Positions 12,124 to 24,000 of a DNA stretch of 64,000 nucleotides are shown here, piece after piece. Source of the stretch: Paramarasmius palmivorus (taxonomy: Eukaryota > Basidiomycota > Agaricomycetes > Agaricales > Marasmiaceae). Under the pieces are notes generated by a model, which worked only from the letters and a program-made list of their open reading frames with translations, was not told the origin of the DNA and did no database searches. Where the stretch lies: assembly GCA_037176845.1 (NCBI GenBank), contig JAYKXP010000034.1, positions 62,001 to 126,000 on the forward strand, given 5' to 3'. The stretch's first letter is position 1, and the number at the start of each line of letters is the position of its first letter. Position numbers and translations under genes: made by a program.

Positions 12124-13652
12124 TTATGCTCCAGTGTTGGCGGCGATCTCGGACGCGGTCTCGTGTTTCTGCGCCTCAAGATCTCCGCTGTCATTAGCAG
12201 GTCTTTGAAGGTCCACGGTGTGTACTTCGGAACGTTCAATGTTTGCAGTCTGTAGTGCGTCCCCGAAACGCAGAGAGGAAAGCACCTGAGAGCTTGGTAC
12301 TGCTAGTCCGAGACTGGTACGAAGGATAATGAGCGTCGGAGCAATGCCCTGATGAATTAATGCAGGTAGGTGAGTACTAGTTCTTTGTGAAATATATGTT
12401 GTACCCACAACCATGAGGTAAATCAGCGGAGATGTATCCAGGGGAAACCCGATTGTGCTTTCAGACTGTCTCACTGACGTGTGAACAACAAGGCAGGCAG
12501 AGTACATCAGTCCAGATTCGATGCTGACAACGTAATGAGTGATTATTAAGCGGTGGATATCAGACTGGACGGGCTCACAATATTGCTATGATATTATCGT
12601 ACTTGCGTGCGGCGTTGCAACCCAGCAACCTGCGGGAATCGTGGCTTAACCACCAAATTCGACCTGCTTCAGTAGGCAATTCGGATGTCTGCACATTCTG
12701 AGACTGAGTGGTGTGCTTACAGATGATCAGCGAAAGCACAAGGCTATTGGCAGCATTCAAGCTATAATACGCAGCGATGAGGTTGGACCCCGTATCCCAT
12801 TCCACTGCTGTCGAGGGGACGTAAGTCATCAAGCTGCCAGCCACGCCTATTGCTGAAACGCCGTCAACATTACCACCAATGGCACTTTCAAAAGAAATTA
12901 ACCGTTCGTGGCAAGCAGCGCTAGCGCTGGGATGACACAGACGCGCCACCTTTGGTCCCAGAGAATGAAATATCGATAAAGCTTTGAAAAATCAGACATC
13001 AAAAGAACACAGGAAGGATGAATGCTCACGAGGACAGCATCTGCGACGCAACTGTAATGTCTTAGAAGTGGACAATTTCATTGTAGGCTGCCACTCACTT
13101 GGCTAGATTATAGAGTACCACGCTGAAGATTCTTTTACCCCAGGGATCAAACATGCTCAACCGCGCGAGTCACAACAAGTGAGACTTACACCAAGAAGGA
13201 GTGGGAGACGTTGTCGACCTGAAGCCAGTCCAGAAGAGGATTGACATCTCGTGAGTCTACCACTCGGAAGCCCCGTACAGCCTCTTCGATAACTTCTCCC
13301 ATATTACAAAGAGCAGCCGCGATAGAAAGAAGGAAAAGTGCGAACGTCCAAGCTAAGTGTAGTTTTCGGTTAACAACACGTGGACGCACTTTTAGAAAGT
13401 AGACTGTCAGTCCAAAAAGTAGAACGTAGAATCCTGTGACAACTACTAGTCAGGCATTTCAGAAAGTTATGCTTGAAAACCCACCAAGTAGGAATAGCGT
13501 CAACTTGAATGGATGGTGTGAATATCAACGGGCATTCAGTCAGATAGAACACTTACACCGACGAGGAAGAATGGACCCAATAGAACACCTTTAATAGAAT
13601 ACACGGAGTCAATGGGAATGTTGTTGGCCATCGCTGTAGGTATAGATGTCAT
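12124..13652 (-). CDS. Seven-helix membrane protein, array copy C
   Basis: This is the copy in which most exons can be read. The start is MANNIPIDSVYSIKGVLLGP at 13631; an in-frame ATG seven codons upstream (13652, MTSIPTAM) is also conserved in copy D. Exons in order give KLHLAWTFALFLLSIAAALC, a CVADAVL helix, AIGVAGSLMTYVPS, AYYSLNAANSLVLSLIIC, RIWWLSHDSRRLLG, IESGLMYSACLVVHTSVR and GIAPTLIILRTSLGLAV. The hydrophilic tail ends ASEIAANTGA. The last intron uses a GTGGGT donor and a CATCAG acceptor at about 12352-12410. I assign it to the agaricomycete seven-pass family of unknown function. Nothing in the sequence shows a ligand or catalytic site. Confidence 0.75.
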
Positions 13653-13666
13653 GACTTACCAGGTTG

Positions 13667-13674
13667 TTTTATAC
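13667..13674 (-). promoter_or_regulatory. TATA box of copy C
   Basis: The minus strand reads GTATAAAAC about 36-43 bases before the ATG at 13631 and 15-22 bases before the upstream in-frame ATG at 13652. The identical octamer at 17761-17768 stands at the same distance from copy D. The spacing implies a very short leader if this TATA is used. Confidence 0.5.
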
Positions 13675-14149
13675 TCGAACCGGGGACGACGGTGGGTTCC
13701 AACACGGAAGCATGTGATTGAATCAACATCAGCATCAAGATCGAAGTTCCTTGCAGAAGTCAACTTATGTTTCTAGCTATTGCCCCACTGCTCATAGATG
13801 AAGCTCGAGTCTCTCGTGCACCTGGGCTTCCCAAGAAAAATACAGCCTTGACCTGGGGATACTGGAAACCCGTAAAGTCGCCATCCCTTTCCAATACCGG
13901 GTCACTTCGAATGAAGTATCAAAAGGCTCCATAGTGGTGACAGAAGCCACCCACCGAACCAACAGCACATCTCGTTATCCACTGACGGTAACTTGGAAAC
14001 TACCGCCGCCCGCGTTGAAAATGGTGGAGAAAAACGTCATTGAAGCGTTCGCACGACTTGACGCTGTTCAAAGGGGCATTATGGAAAAGACTATTGGATG
14101 GGAATAGATACAAGAAGCGGTTTTCGCGGGATCTAGTCCCGAGCGGTGA
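13675..14149. repeat. Upstream block shared by copies C and D
   Basis: The 13675-14030 block (CGGGGACGA, then TTCCTTGCAGAAGTCAACTTAT, then CTTTCCAATACCGGGTCACTTC) recurs with few changes at 17769-18110. It shows that the C and D units share promoter-side sequence and are the most recent duplicates. I see no gene in it. Confidence 0.6.
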
Positions 14150-14720
14150 CAGCTAAAAATAGCTTTTGTGCGAAGACCACTTCTCGAGAGGAATTTCATG
14201 GGTTCTATACTGTACCAGCTCTTCGTCAAGTACTGTGTTGCCAGCATCTGAGGAGCGTTGAAATCGAGACACGTATATATGAGCATGGTGCAAGAGAGCG
14301 GTAACAGTAGGATTATCTGATATCGCACATATGTTTATCCTATGATTCTAATCAGTAACTGTAAGATAGAGAATTATAGGAACAAGACAAACGTACCTGC
14401 TCGCCACTATCAATGGGACTCCGTTTCCTTGCTACCCTTTTAAGGGGCCCATCAAACTTCCTCGAAACCAGGTGTCCTGCTCCCAACAGATTGAGCTTGA
14501 ATAGGATAGACGAAATTGTATGTGCCAGTATCCGTACTAGATATGTAGTATCCAAGGAGCTCCTGCAAATACCTCGAGAAAGTGCAGAGAGCCAGACGCG
14601 AGGTTTGTTTATTCTGAACAACAATGATAGATATCGCAACCCAAGTCTAGGTGAATGTCACGTTGAATGTTATAACAGAAAAAGGCGTCAAGAGACGCAC
14701 CAGGTTCAGTTGTTGTAGAC
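14150..14720 (-). repeat. Dispersed repeat R1 (unit C)
   Basis: This aligns closely with 18420-19110: CTTTTGTGCGAAGACCACT, then GTTGCCAGCATC, then CGCTCGCCACTATCAATGGG, then ATTGAGCTTGAATAG. The minus-strand ORF at 14352-14639 has frame-conserved counterparts at 18820-19035 (NKPRVW/RKPRVW, SALSRGICRSSLDT). That points to a once-coding exon, now broken at its 3' end in both copies. Confidence 0.55.
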
Positions 14721-16211
14721 ACTCTGCCTCGCCTGGGCCCAAAGCGTTTGGGGCCATTGAGGTTCCACTCCATGTTTCGTAGATCTACGATACGGTAACG
14801 ATCTGAGCAGCCATAGGTTCTTCGTCCTTGATTCTTCAGGGCGCTTGGTCTTGTATGGTTTGTAGATGGTGCTGAGCTGAGATAGACCACGTCGCGATTT
14901 TCGCCCGAGAGCCGTTTGTGGTCGACAGTGAGAGCTCAGCTAAGAAGTGAAGGGGTAGGACAGATGAATGATAACGGCAGTAACCTGAGCAGTATGGAAC
15001 AACGTACGTGGGTGTGAACATACACATACTAGTCTTGCGACTCCCGATTTCTAAAATTTGCAGACGAACGCGATCTTGCTTCCATTGATACCGTTCTCCA
15101 ATGTATGACTAAAGGAGAGCCCGGGAAAATGTTGTTTAGGCTGAAACTTCGAAGTTGGGTTGGTGAAAGTGTTGGTGAGAGTGTCGATGAAAGTGTGCGG
15201 TTTTCAGAGGTGGTGGTAGCAGAAAAGCGACTCAGCTCTCGGGCGTCTCGGCTTTTTCGTCACACCACCATGGTCCCACCTACGCAGTGGCCCTTCCAGC
15301 TGCCCTCCAAGCGGGTCGTCTTCCTTCGTGTTCAGGACATTCTTTGTCGAGATACACCTTCCGTCCGATCGACGAGCCATAGAACCATGTATTTTCACAA
15401 CGCCGAAGGCTCGAAGACTCGAAGTACTTATGCTCCACACTCCTTCCTTCCTTCCTGCTCTCGACCTGCGACATGTTCAAGATCTTTTGAGGCTTAATGG
15501 CAGACCATTCTGTGTTCTACGGGTCTCAGAGGCCTAACATGTGGATCCCGATTTTCGAGTTTCCGCCTTTTCGCTCAAGCTTTCCGAACAACGCTGGCCC
15601 CAGTTTCCAAGCCTCGTTCTCGCTCCGAGTCACCAAACCCAATCGTTTTGATGCAATGGGTCAGAAATGTCTCCTTTTTTCTTGGTAACTCGACTGAACT
15701 CGAATTACCCCAGAGATATCGAAAACCGAGGAGTTGGCACCTTTCAAGCACGATTTCGACTTTGGAGTCCAAGAAGTTTCAAGTTCAGACAATCGATACG
15801 ACCAAGATACGACATTGCTGAAGTTTGGATATATACCGGTATGCTCTCTGAGTCTCTCCTTCCTTAGCCGCCGAGTCATTGATACCGTTACCTCCAGGTT
15901 GACGAGCTTCAAGCTTCCGAAGACTCCTTTCCTTTGACCTCGAATGTTCAACGTTCAACTATCACCTCGTTGGCTCACCCCACTCACACGTCCGATTCAC
16001 ACTCTTCAAGCCTTCGCGAGCTGGGGCAAACCTAGCCCACGGTGTTCGAAGTTTCTGGGTCGGACGACCGGTCATCACCCTCTTTCGACCTCAGAACCCT
16101 AGAGCCTAGGAAGACAGGAGTCGGCGGTGTACAAACATACAACATAGGAACAATGAAAATAGATAATATTAATCAACGTCTGTCCGCCACCTCCGTTTAT
16201 TTTTCGAATCA
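14721..16211. repeat. Unit C/D spacer
   Basis: The block 14860-15490 is repeated at 19240-19780. It includes a short conserved frame: FLKFADERDLASIDTVLQCM near 15050-15105 here, and a 9-base longer version near 19393. The second half (15540-16200) repeats 11640-12110, with an intron-like module near 15838-15898. No complete gene can be supported. Confidence 0.45.
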
Positions 16212-17746
16212 TTATGCTCCAGTGTTGGCGGCGATTTCAGACGCGGTCTCGTGTTTCTGCGCCTCAAGATCTCCGCTGTCATTAGCAGGCCTTTGAAGGT
16301 CCACGGTGTGTACTTCGGAACGTTCAATGTTTGCAGTCTGTAGTGCGTCCCCGAAACGCAGAGAGGAAAGCACCTGAGAGCTTGGTACTGCTAGTCCGAG
16401 ACTGGTACGAAGGATAATGAGCGTCGGAGCAATGCCCTGATGTATTGGACCGCGTAAGCAACTCTTCGTGAGCTTCAAATTTGTACGCACAACCATGAGA
16501 TAAACTAGCGGGGATGTATCCAGGGGGAAACCGATTGTGCTTTCAGACTGTCTCACTGATGTGTGAATGACAAGGCAAGCGGAATACATGAATCCAGATT
16601 CGATACTGACAATGTGGTGAGGAATTATCAAATGGAACACGCGGACCGACAGGCTTACATTATCGTTACAATATTATTGTACTTGTCGCGACCTAATAAC
16701 CTACGGGAATCGCGACTTAACCACCAGATTCGACCTGCTTCAGTAAACAACTTCGATGGCTGCACAGATCTGAAGCTGAGTGCGATGCTTACCGATGATC
16801 AGTGACAGCACGAAGCTGTTGGTAGCATTCAAGATATAATATGCGGTCATAAAATTGAACCCCAATGTGGGTATGTCTTGTTTTGTCTTGCTGATGCTAA
16901 GTAAAGGCACATAATACATCAAGTTGCCAGCCATGCCCGTTGCTAAAACGATATCAGCTTTATGACCGGCACTTTCTACAGAAGTTTACAAACCGTTCGT
17001 GGCAAGCAGTGCCAACGCTGGGATAACGCAGGCACGCCACCTCAAATCCCAGAGAATGAAATATCGATAAAGCTTTAAAAGATTAGGCGTCGAAGAGACT
17101 CGCGAACTACGTACTTACAAGAATGGCATCTGCGACGCAGCTGCAGTTTCTCAGAAGCAGCTAATTTCCCGTCAAGCTTCCACTTACTTGGCTAAGATGT
17201 AGAGTAGCACAATGAAAAGCCTGTCGTAGCCCACCTGAATTAACATAGGCAGCCACATGAGTCACAACAGATGATACTTACTCAAAGATGGTGTGCGACC
17301 CATTGGTCCCCACCCAGTTCCAAAGAGGACCCATATCTTGTGAAACTGCCGCCTGAAAGCCCAACACAGCCTCTTTGATGACTTCTGCCATATTACAAAG
17401 AGCAGCTGCAATAGATAGAAGAAAAAGAATGACCGTCCAAGCTAGATGTAATTTTCGATGAACAACACGTGAACGCGCTTTTAGAGAGTAGATCGTTAGT
17501 CCGAAAAGTAGAACGTAGAATCCTGTGATTACTAGTCAGGAAATCTGGAAAGATTGCACACTATACCTGAAAACTCACCGAGTAAAAACAGTGTTAACTT
17601 GAACAGATTGAGTGAATATCAACGGGCATTCAGTTGGGTAGAACACGTACACCGATGAGTAAAAACGGACCCAATAGAACACCTTTGATAGAATACACGG
17701 ATTCAAAGGGAATGCCGTTGGCCATTGCTGTAGGTATAGATGTCAT
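16212..17746 (-). CDS. Seven-helix membrane protein, array copy D
   Basis: Fourth paralogue, closest to copy C. The start is at 17725 (exon 1 includes GVLLGPF, as in copy C), with the same upstream in-frame ATG at 17746. Exons give RKLHLAW-type and LNATNSFVLSLIIG helices, IESGFMYSACLVIHTSVR and GIAPTLIILRTSLGLAV. The terminal exon, 16212 to about 16440, is almost identical to that of copy C, while the adjacent intron is unrelated in sequence. That is unusual for ordinary divergence and suggests gene conversion or selection on the exon. Topology and family are as for copy C; function is unknown. Confidence 0.74.
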
Positions 17747-17760
17747 GACTTACCAGGTTG

Positions 17761-17768
17761 TTTTATAC
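17761..17768 (-). promoter_or_regulatory. TATA box of copy D
   Basis: The minus strand reads GTATAAAAC at the same distance from the start as in copy C. The surrounding 300 bases are also shared with copy C, so conservation here reflects recent duplication and is weak independent evidence. Confidence 0.45.
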
Positions 17769-18419
17769 TCGAACCGGGGACGATGGTGGGTTCCATTCAC
17801 GGAAGCATTTGGTTGAATCAACATCAGCATCAAGATCGAAGTTCCTTGCAGAAGTCAACTTATATTTCTAGCCATTGCCCCATTGCTCATAGATGAGGCT
17901 CAAGTCTCTCATACACCTGGGGTTCCCAAGAACGATACAGCCTTGACCTGGCAATACCAGACACCCGTAAAGTGGCCATCCCTTTCCAATACCGGGTCAC
18001 TTCGAACGAAGTATCAAAAGGCTCCATAGTGGTGATAGACGCCATCTACCGAACCAACAGCATATCTCGTTATCCATTCGACGGTAACTTGGAAACTACC
18101 GCCACCCGCGTTGACTTTTGATGAATCCAGTGAAGACTAGTGAAGACTCGTTGGAAGCATTTCCTTGACAGCCCTTGACCAGAGAGTATCGAAAGGGCGA
18201 GCCTGGCGGAGAAATGGTCGAGAAAAACGCCATCGAAACGTTCGGATGACTTGACACTGTTCAAAGTAGTGACATGAGTTCAACCACCAACGATTACGAT
18301 TATAGAAAAGACTATTGGATGGGAGTAACTGTACTAGGTACAAGAAGTGGACGGTTTTCACGGGTTCTTTCTGTACATCACGTCTTGATCGGTACTTCGC
18401 GCGAGCTCGTAGTTGATGG

Positions 18420-19110
18420 TGTCGGCTAAGAATAGCTTTCGTGCGAAGACTACTCGAGAGGAGTTTCATGGGTCCTATACCATCTCTTCGTCAAGTACTG
18501 TGCTGTTCTATCATATGTCGGCGGTGACTTACATGCTCGAGTTAATATTCGACATGCTCTCCCTCCCACGAAGACAACATGGACGACGTCAAGTACTGTG
18601 TTGCCAGCATCCGGGCGCATCTTTGGAATCGAGGCACGTATATATGAACATGTTGCAAGGGAGCGGCAATTCAATAGGACCAACTGATATCGCACACATG
18701 TTTATTGAAGTGACGGAAAACTGTCCTATGATCCTAGAGTATATCAGTAGCTGTAAGATGGAGCTATAGGAACAACACGCGTACCCGCTCGCCACTATCA
18801 ATGGGACTCCGTTTCCTTGCTACCCATTTGAGGGGCCTATCAAACCTTCTCTAAACCAGGTGTCCTGCCCCCAACAGATGGTGCTTGAATTGATAGACGA
18901 AACTGTATGTGTCAATATCGGTACCAGGTATGCAGTGTCCAAGGAGCTCCTGCAAATACCTCGAGAAAGTGCAGAGGGCCAGACACGAGGCTTTCTTATT
19001 CTGAACAACAAATTGAACAATGATAGAAGTCGCAACCCATATCTAGGCGAATGACACGTTAAATGTTACAATAGAAAGAAAAAGGCGTCAAGAAACGCAC
19101 CACCTTCAGT
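18420..19110 (-). repeat. Dispersed repeat R1 (unit D)
   Basis: Counterpart of 14150-14720. It carries the RKPRVW...SRGICRSSLDT minus-strand frame (near 18890-19030), then CGCTCGCCACTATCAATGGG, then a RHFN-type stretch near 18700. The copy extends further than the unit C copy at its far end. Confidence 0.55.
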
Positions 19111-19239
19111 TCTTGTAAAGACACTCTGCCTCGCCTTGGCCCAAAACGCTCATGTTCCGTAGATTTACGATACAGTAACGATCTGACCCATACGTCCTTC
19201 GTCCTTCATCCCTCAAGGCCTCAGGGCGCGCGGACTTGT

Positions 19240-20750
19240 ATAGTTTGTGTATGGTGCTGAGCTGGGAGCTCACGTCGCGATTCTCGTCCGAAAGCCATTT
19301 GTGGTCGACAATGAGAGCTCAGCTAAGAAGAGAAGGGAAGGGGTAGAACAAATGAATGATATTGGCTTGAGCGACCGACATACTCGTCAATTTCTAAAAT
19401 TTGCGGACGAACGAGGCCTTGACGATCTTGCTTTCATTGATACCGTTCTCCAATGTATGACTGAAGGAGAGCCCGGGAGAATGTTGTTTAGGCTGAGACC
19501 TTGAAGTCGGGTTTTTGAAAGTGTCAGTGAGAGTGTCGATGAAAGTGTGCGGTTTTCAGAGGTGGTAGTAGCGACTCAGCTCTCCGGCGTCTCGGATGTG
19601 CCTTCCTTTGTCGTCACACCACCATGGTCCCACCTACGCAGTGGCCCTTCCAGCTGCCCTCCAAGCGGGTCGTCTTCCTTCGTGTTCAGGTCATTCTTTG
19701 TCGAGATGCACCTTCCGTTTGATCGCGAGCATAGAACCATGTATTTCCACAACGCCGAAGACTCGAAGTCCTTATCCATCGCCCTGGGCCCATCCGACTA
19801 CCTCTGCGTAAGAAGCTGCGCTTTCCCCGCAAACTATGACTATACAAGGCATAACTTTCGAGTCTACTTTCCCAATAGCTTCAAAGCTGCTTCAAGTTAG
19901 CCTAGCATCAAAACGACACGATTCTACTATTCCTCGCACTTTGCTGGTTACATGGTCATCAAGAGATGGGATACTAAGGATAATATTGCATATACTAAGT
20001 GCCAGGTATATACCAACGCCTTTGCATCCACCCGTTGAAACAAATATTCTGACTACGTTGTACTGATTCACAAGAAATACCTTCCACACGAAGACGCCCC
20101 CATCAAAGCCAGTGTCGACGACATTCTCAATCCATGCAAGTCGAAAGAAAACTCTCATTCCCAAATTTACAATCAAGTACTCTGTCTTTCCGCCGAACGC
20201 ATAACGCAACTCGGTATTCTACCTCTTCCAAGTTCGGAAGCCCTGTCCATCTATCAAACTGTGCATAGTGTCCTCACTCTCGGTCTCTCTAACACACTGG
20301 CTAAGGTCGCCCTACTCGGCTTATTGCGACTTTGGTGCATCCCCATGACTTCCCCCTCAAGACCTGTTTTTCGGTACCTCAGGGACGCTCCGTGGGTTCA
20401 ATGCTTTGTTCCTTGAAGCTTGAGCGTCGACGCTAATTTACGCCTCTTCAGGTGCTTCGCATGGCTCTGAGGACACTATGGCACGACACGACAAGCTCCT
20501 TCCAGATCCTCGAGGTGAAATCAAACTCGAAGGGTTTTACTCGCTCTCAATGTTGCGAAAATGAACCAGGATATTGCCACCATGGATATGGTACATGTTC
20601 ACGGTACTTCATGGGTAGTTTTCGAGTTCACGCGTACTATCTCTGACATCTAACCTTCCCTAGACAACTTGAAAACTCTGTTCAGAACAGTAATGACGGA
20701 CGGATATCACTACGATAATCTCGGCTTTGGGCCTTCGGGGAATTAGTGAA
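19240..20750. repeat. Terminal partial array unit and degenerate sequence
   Basis: 19240-19780 repeats 14860-15490, marking where the array ends. The following stretch to about 20750 has coding-like texture in short pieces, for example a plus frame reading SKSLSIALGPSDYLCV near 19770. However, it is interrupted by stops in all frames and I cannot chain it into a gene. I treat it as a possible decayed gene of unknown kind. Confidence 0.35.
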
Positions 20751-21058
20751 CCATGGTCATCCTAAAGGGGTGTCGCGAAAGGTGCTGTAGGCGCGCTTTG
20801 TTGATGTCCCTCACTCGATTTTGTTGACCTCGAACTTCGTGGCAGTAAGGATACGGACCATGTTATGTAGATACGCAAATAAATAATCGAAACTGACGAC
20901 TGCACGTCGTCTCCATTAGCCCTTCATATGGTTACGCTCGACTGGCACTCTGCGCTTTGATGCCGACTCATGTTGTAGGTCCGTTTGGTAGCTGGGGTGA
21001 CGGCGTGAGTTATATTACGGGGATCATAATTTACAGTAACTTAAACTTACTGAGACTG

Positions 21059-24000
21059 TCATCTTGACCAAATGCTTCCACTTTCAGTTCTACTTGCGCG
21101 GACGTCGCTCTCGGCTCCGATCCATTCCATCTCCACTGGTCCATATATCTTCCAAGTATGGTGAGTAGCCCAATCTACATCTCCGCTGGGTATTGCTTTC
21201 ACGGTAATGCGACCAGTACCCCAGTGAACCATGGAAAATACCAATGTCACACGCTCCAGATCCTTCTTTTTCTGACGCACAGGGATTTTGAATGGCGGTA
21301 GACGGGTTTCCTGCCCATTACCGTCCGACACCAGCCTTGCATCGAGTTCGACTGGAACCAGCTTCCTTCGGCATACGTGAAGAGTGACCTTGACCTCACC
21401 CGCAGCCGGACAGAAAAACATGATAGTACATCGTCCGGAGGACACCAGTCGCACGTGATCTGCTTTGGGTTGAACGTCAAATTCACGTTCAGATTCAAAT
21501 CCGACTCGGTATGCAAACGCCCAGCCACTGCCACGCATTTTGCCCTTCCATAGTAGTCGATTGGCATAAGCAGCTTGGCAACGCGCCCTTCGGCATATTT
21601 CTAGTGGTGCCTCGCACTCCATACCGGCCAAATATAGGATGTTGGGGGAGGTAGCCAAACGATCGAGTGCCTCTGCAAGAGTTACTGCCCCCAGTCGCGT
21701 AACTGGTCCATACAAATCGTTGAATACAATTGTCGTGAGTTGGTCCGATTCAAGGAACCTCTGAAGGGTCTCACGGCCAGTTTCTGTTGTAATCTCGGAT
21801 ATCCCGCGTAAAAAGGCGCCATCGGGCTCGAATGCGCAATGTTTCCTGGTGGACAATGCCATGACCTTGCAACGTGTAGTCAGATAGTCCTCTGAGATGA
21901 ACATAGGTCCCCCACGACGCATGATCCGGGATATCGAGGAACGTATTCCATAAAGTAGTATCCGAGGTTGCTATCGACAGTCCAGAGAACACGATCCTCT
22001 GTAGGCGAAAGAATGACAACTGGATCATGATGAAGAGCTTCCGCTCTGGAGTATCTTGCACATCCATCCGAAGCAAGACGTTGGCACAGTCATTCAGCCA
22101 CAGTCTGAATAGTGTCGATGGATGCCACGTATATAGCAGCTCGTGTATGTAGTCGCCTAATTGTTCCATCGTGTACATATCAACATGGCTGGATAGCAGC
22201 TCGCGAATGCTCTGACGTATCTTGTGAGCTGTGTTCTGGAGCTCTGGTAATTCCCTAAGCTGCAAAAGGAGCGACAATACCGCGTTTCGGTGCCCGGAGA
22301 GCTTCCTAGCGATTTTGCTGCCAGCCCACGTGTATCTACCGCACCTCTCGGCCGCCTTCCTATGCTCGTCCGACACACGTAGATGCAGAGCACGGACACA
22401 TTCAGGGAGAATCTCCTGCGAAAACAAAACATCGTCGATTGTCCCAGCAAGTACTGTCTCTTCATGCCATAATTGCAGCTCCAGGATTAGACTCTCCACG
22501 GCAAAGAATGCTTCCCCGTAAAAAGACGCAGGGTTATCAATCCAGGTGTATTTCTGACACCAATCGACGTCGTTCATCAGGTACTCCAGCACGGCCTCTC
22601 GAGCCTTGCAATACTCCGCTTTTGCTGTCCATGCTTTCCGCAGAGCAATATACTTTTGGTCAAACTCGGTGAGCATCTCGCTGGTGACCGCATGTGTACA
22701 ATCGCTGGGAAGGGGAAGCCCGAGAAGATTCCATTTGACCGCTAGACGATGGATCTGTTGTCTGCCAAACAGACGCGTGCTCAACAGACGGGAGTGATTG
22801 ACAATCTGATGATATAGATGGGTACCGATGAACGGATCGACGTCTTTGAAGGCTTGGTGCAAGATGGTGACCTGAACAGTCCGAGTCATAGGATTCGTCT
22901 CGAAACTGGAAGAGAAAACTAATCCCGAGTTATTGGCAGAGAACGTGAGGGTAGGCCGTGAGTCTGTGAAGTACACGGTGACATAGAGCGATTTTCTATC
23001 ACCATTAAAGAGATGCTATAATACAAGGTGACAGCACTGGAGCGCAAGGGCTTCAATGGCCCGACCCATGGCGTGGTCATGCCGAGGAAGTCGGCTTCGT
23101 TCTGGGCAATGAATGGTTGCGAGTTCGCTTTCTGTTGCTCGTATAGAGGCCGCGAGGTCGACATTGTGACCGGCATACGGAGATGTGATGTGGAGGAAAT
23201 GATCTATCATGCTAGACTTTTGTAGGTCGCGCAGTTCGAATGAAATCGATAAGCCAGTACCCTCATCCCACTTAGGGTTGAGGCCCCAAAGCAGGATGCG
23301 AAGGATTGAAAATAAGGCTTCTAGCCCAAACCACACATAGGGCGCGTTCTTGACTTTTGTTTGGCCGACGAGGCTGAAGCAGCCTACATAGCCAGCTACA
23401 ATCATGACTGAGCCAATGGCCAGTGCAAGCTGGTAGAGCGCTAATATTTTGTCGAGGCCAAACAGCTTCTCCATCCGGTAATGTTCCTCTTCGGTCAGTC
23501 GAAGGGGTAGTGTGGAGGTCTCTTGTCCCCTCTCGGTGTCGAGGGAGAGTCCCTCAGTGCGACGCAGAAAGCCAGGCGGGGAGCTTGGCTGTAGGCGAAG
23601 GCGTTCATAAATCCGCTTCTCGAGAACCGGTTGTTCGACCAAATCGACTTCATCCTCGATACGATACTTTCGCTGGATCTTCAGCCATTCCAGGCTAATA
23701 TTAGCAAGTTGGCGTATGCGAAGTTGTAGTGCCAGCTGTATCACGACAACGCACAGAAAAGAGCCGAAGGAGCGTAGCAGTGGAAACACCCATGACAACG
23801 GCTGGCTCCAATTGTTGCTCATGAGATAAAGATAGGGGGTTAAACTGAGCGATGCACTCAGAAAAGACGAAAGGAGGAGCATGACGTTCCACGGAAGTAG
23901 ATAGACCTGTTTGTATCGTTAGACATTGTCAACACGAACAGTAACGTGAACATCTCACCAAATCCATCCACCTTTTTGAAGCAGGTAAAGAATCACCGTT

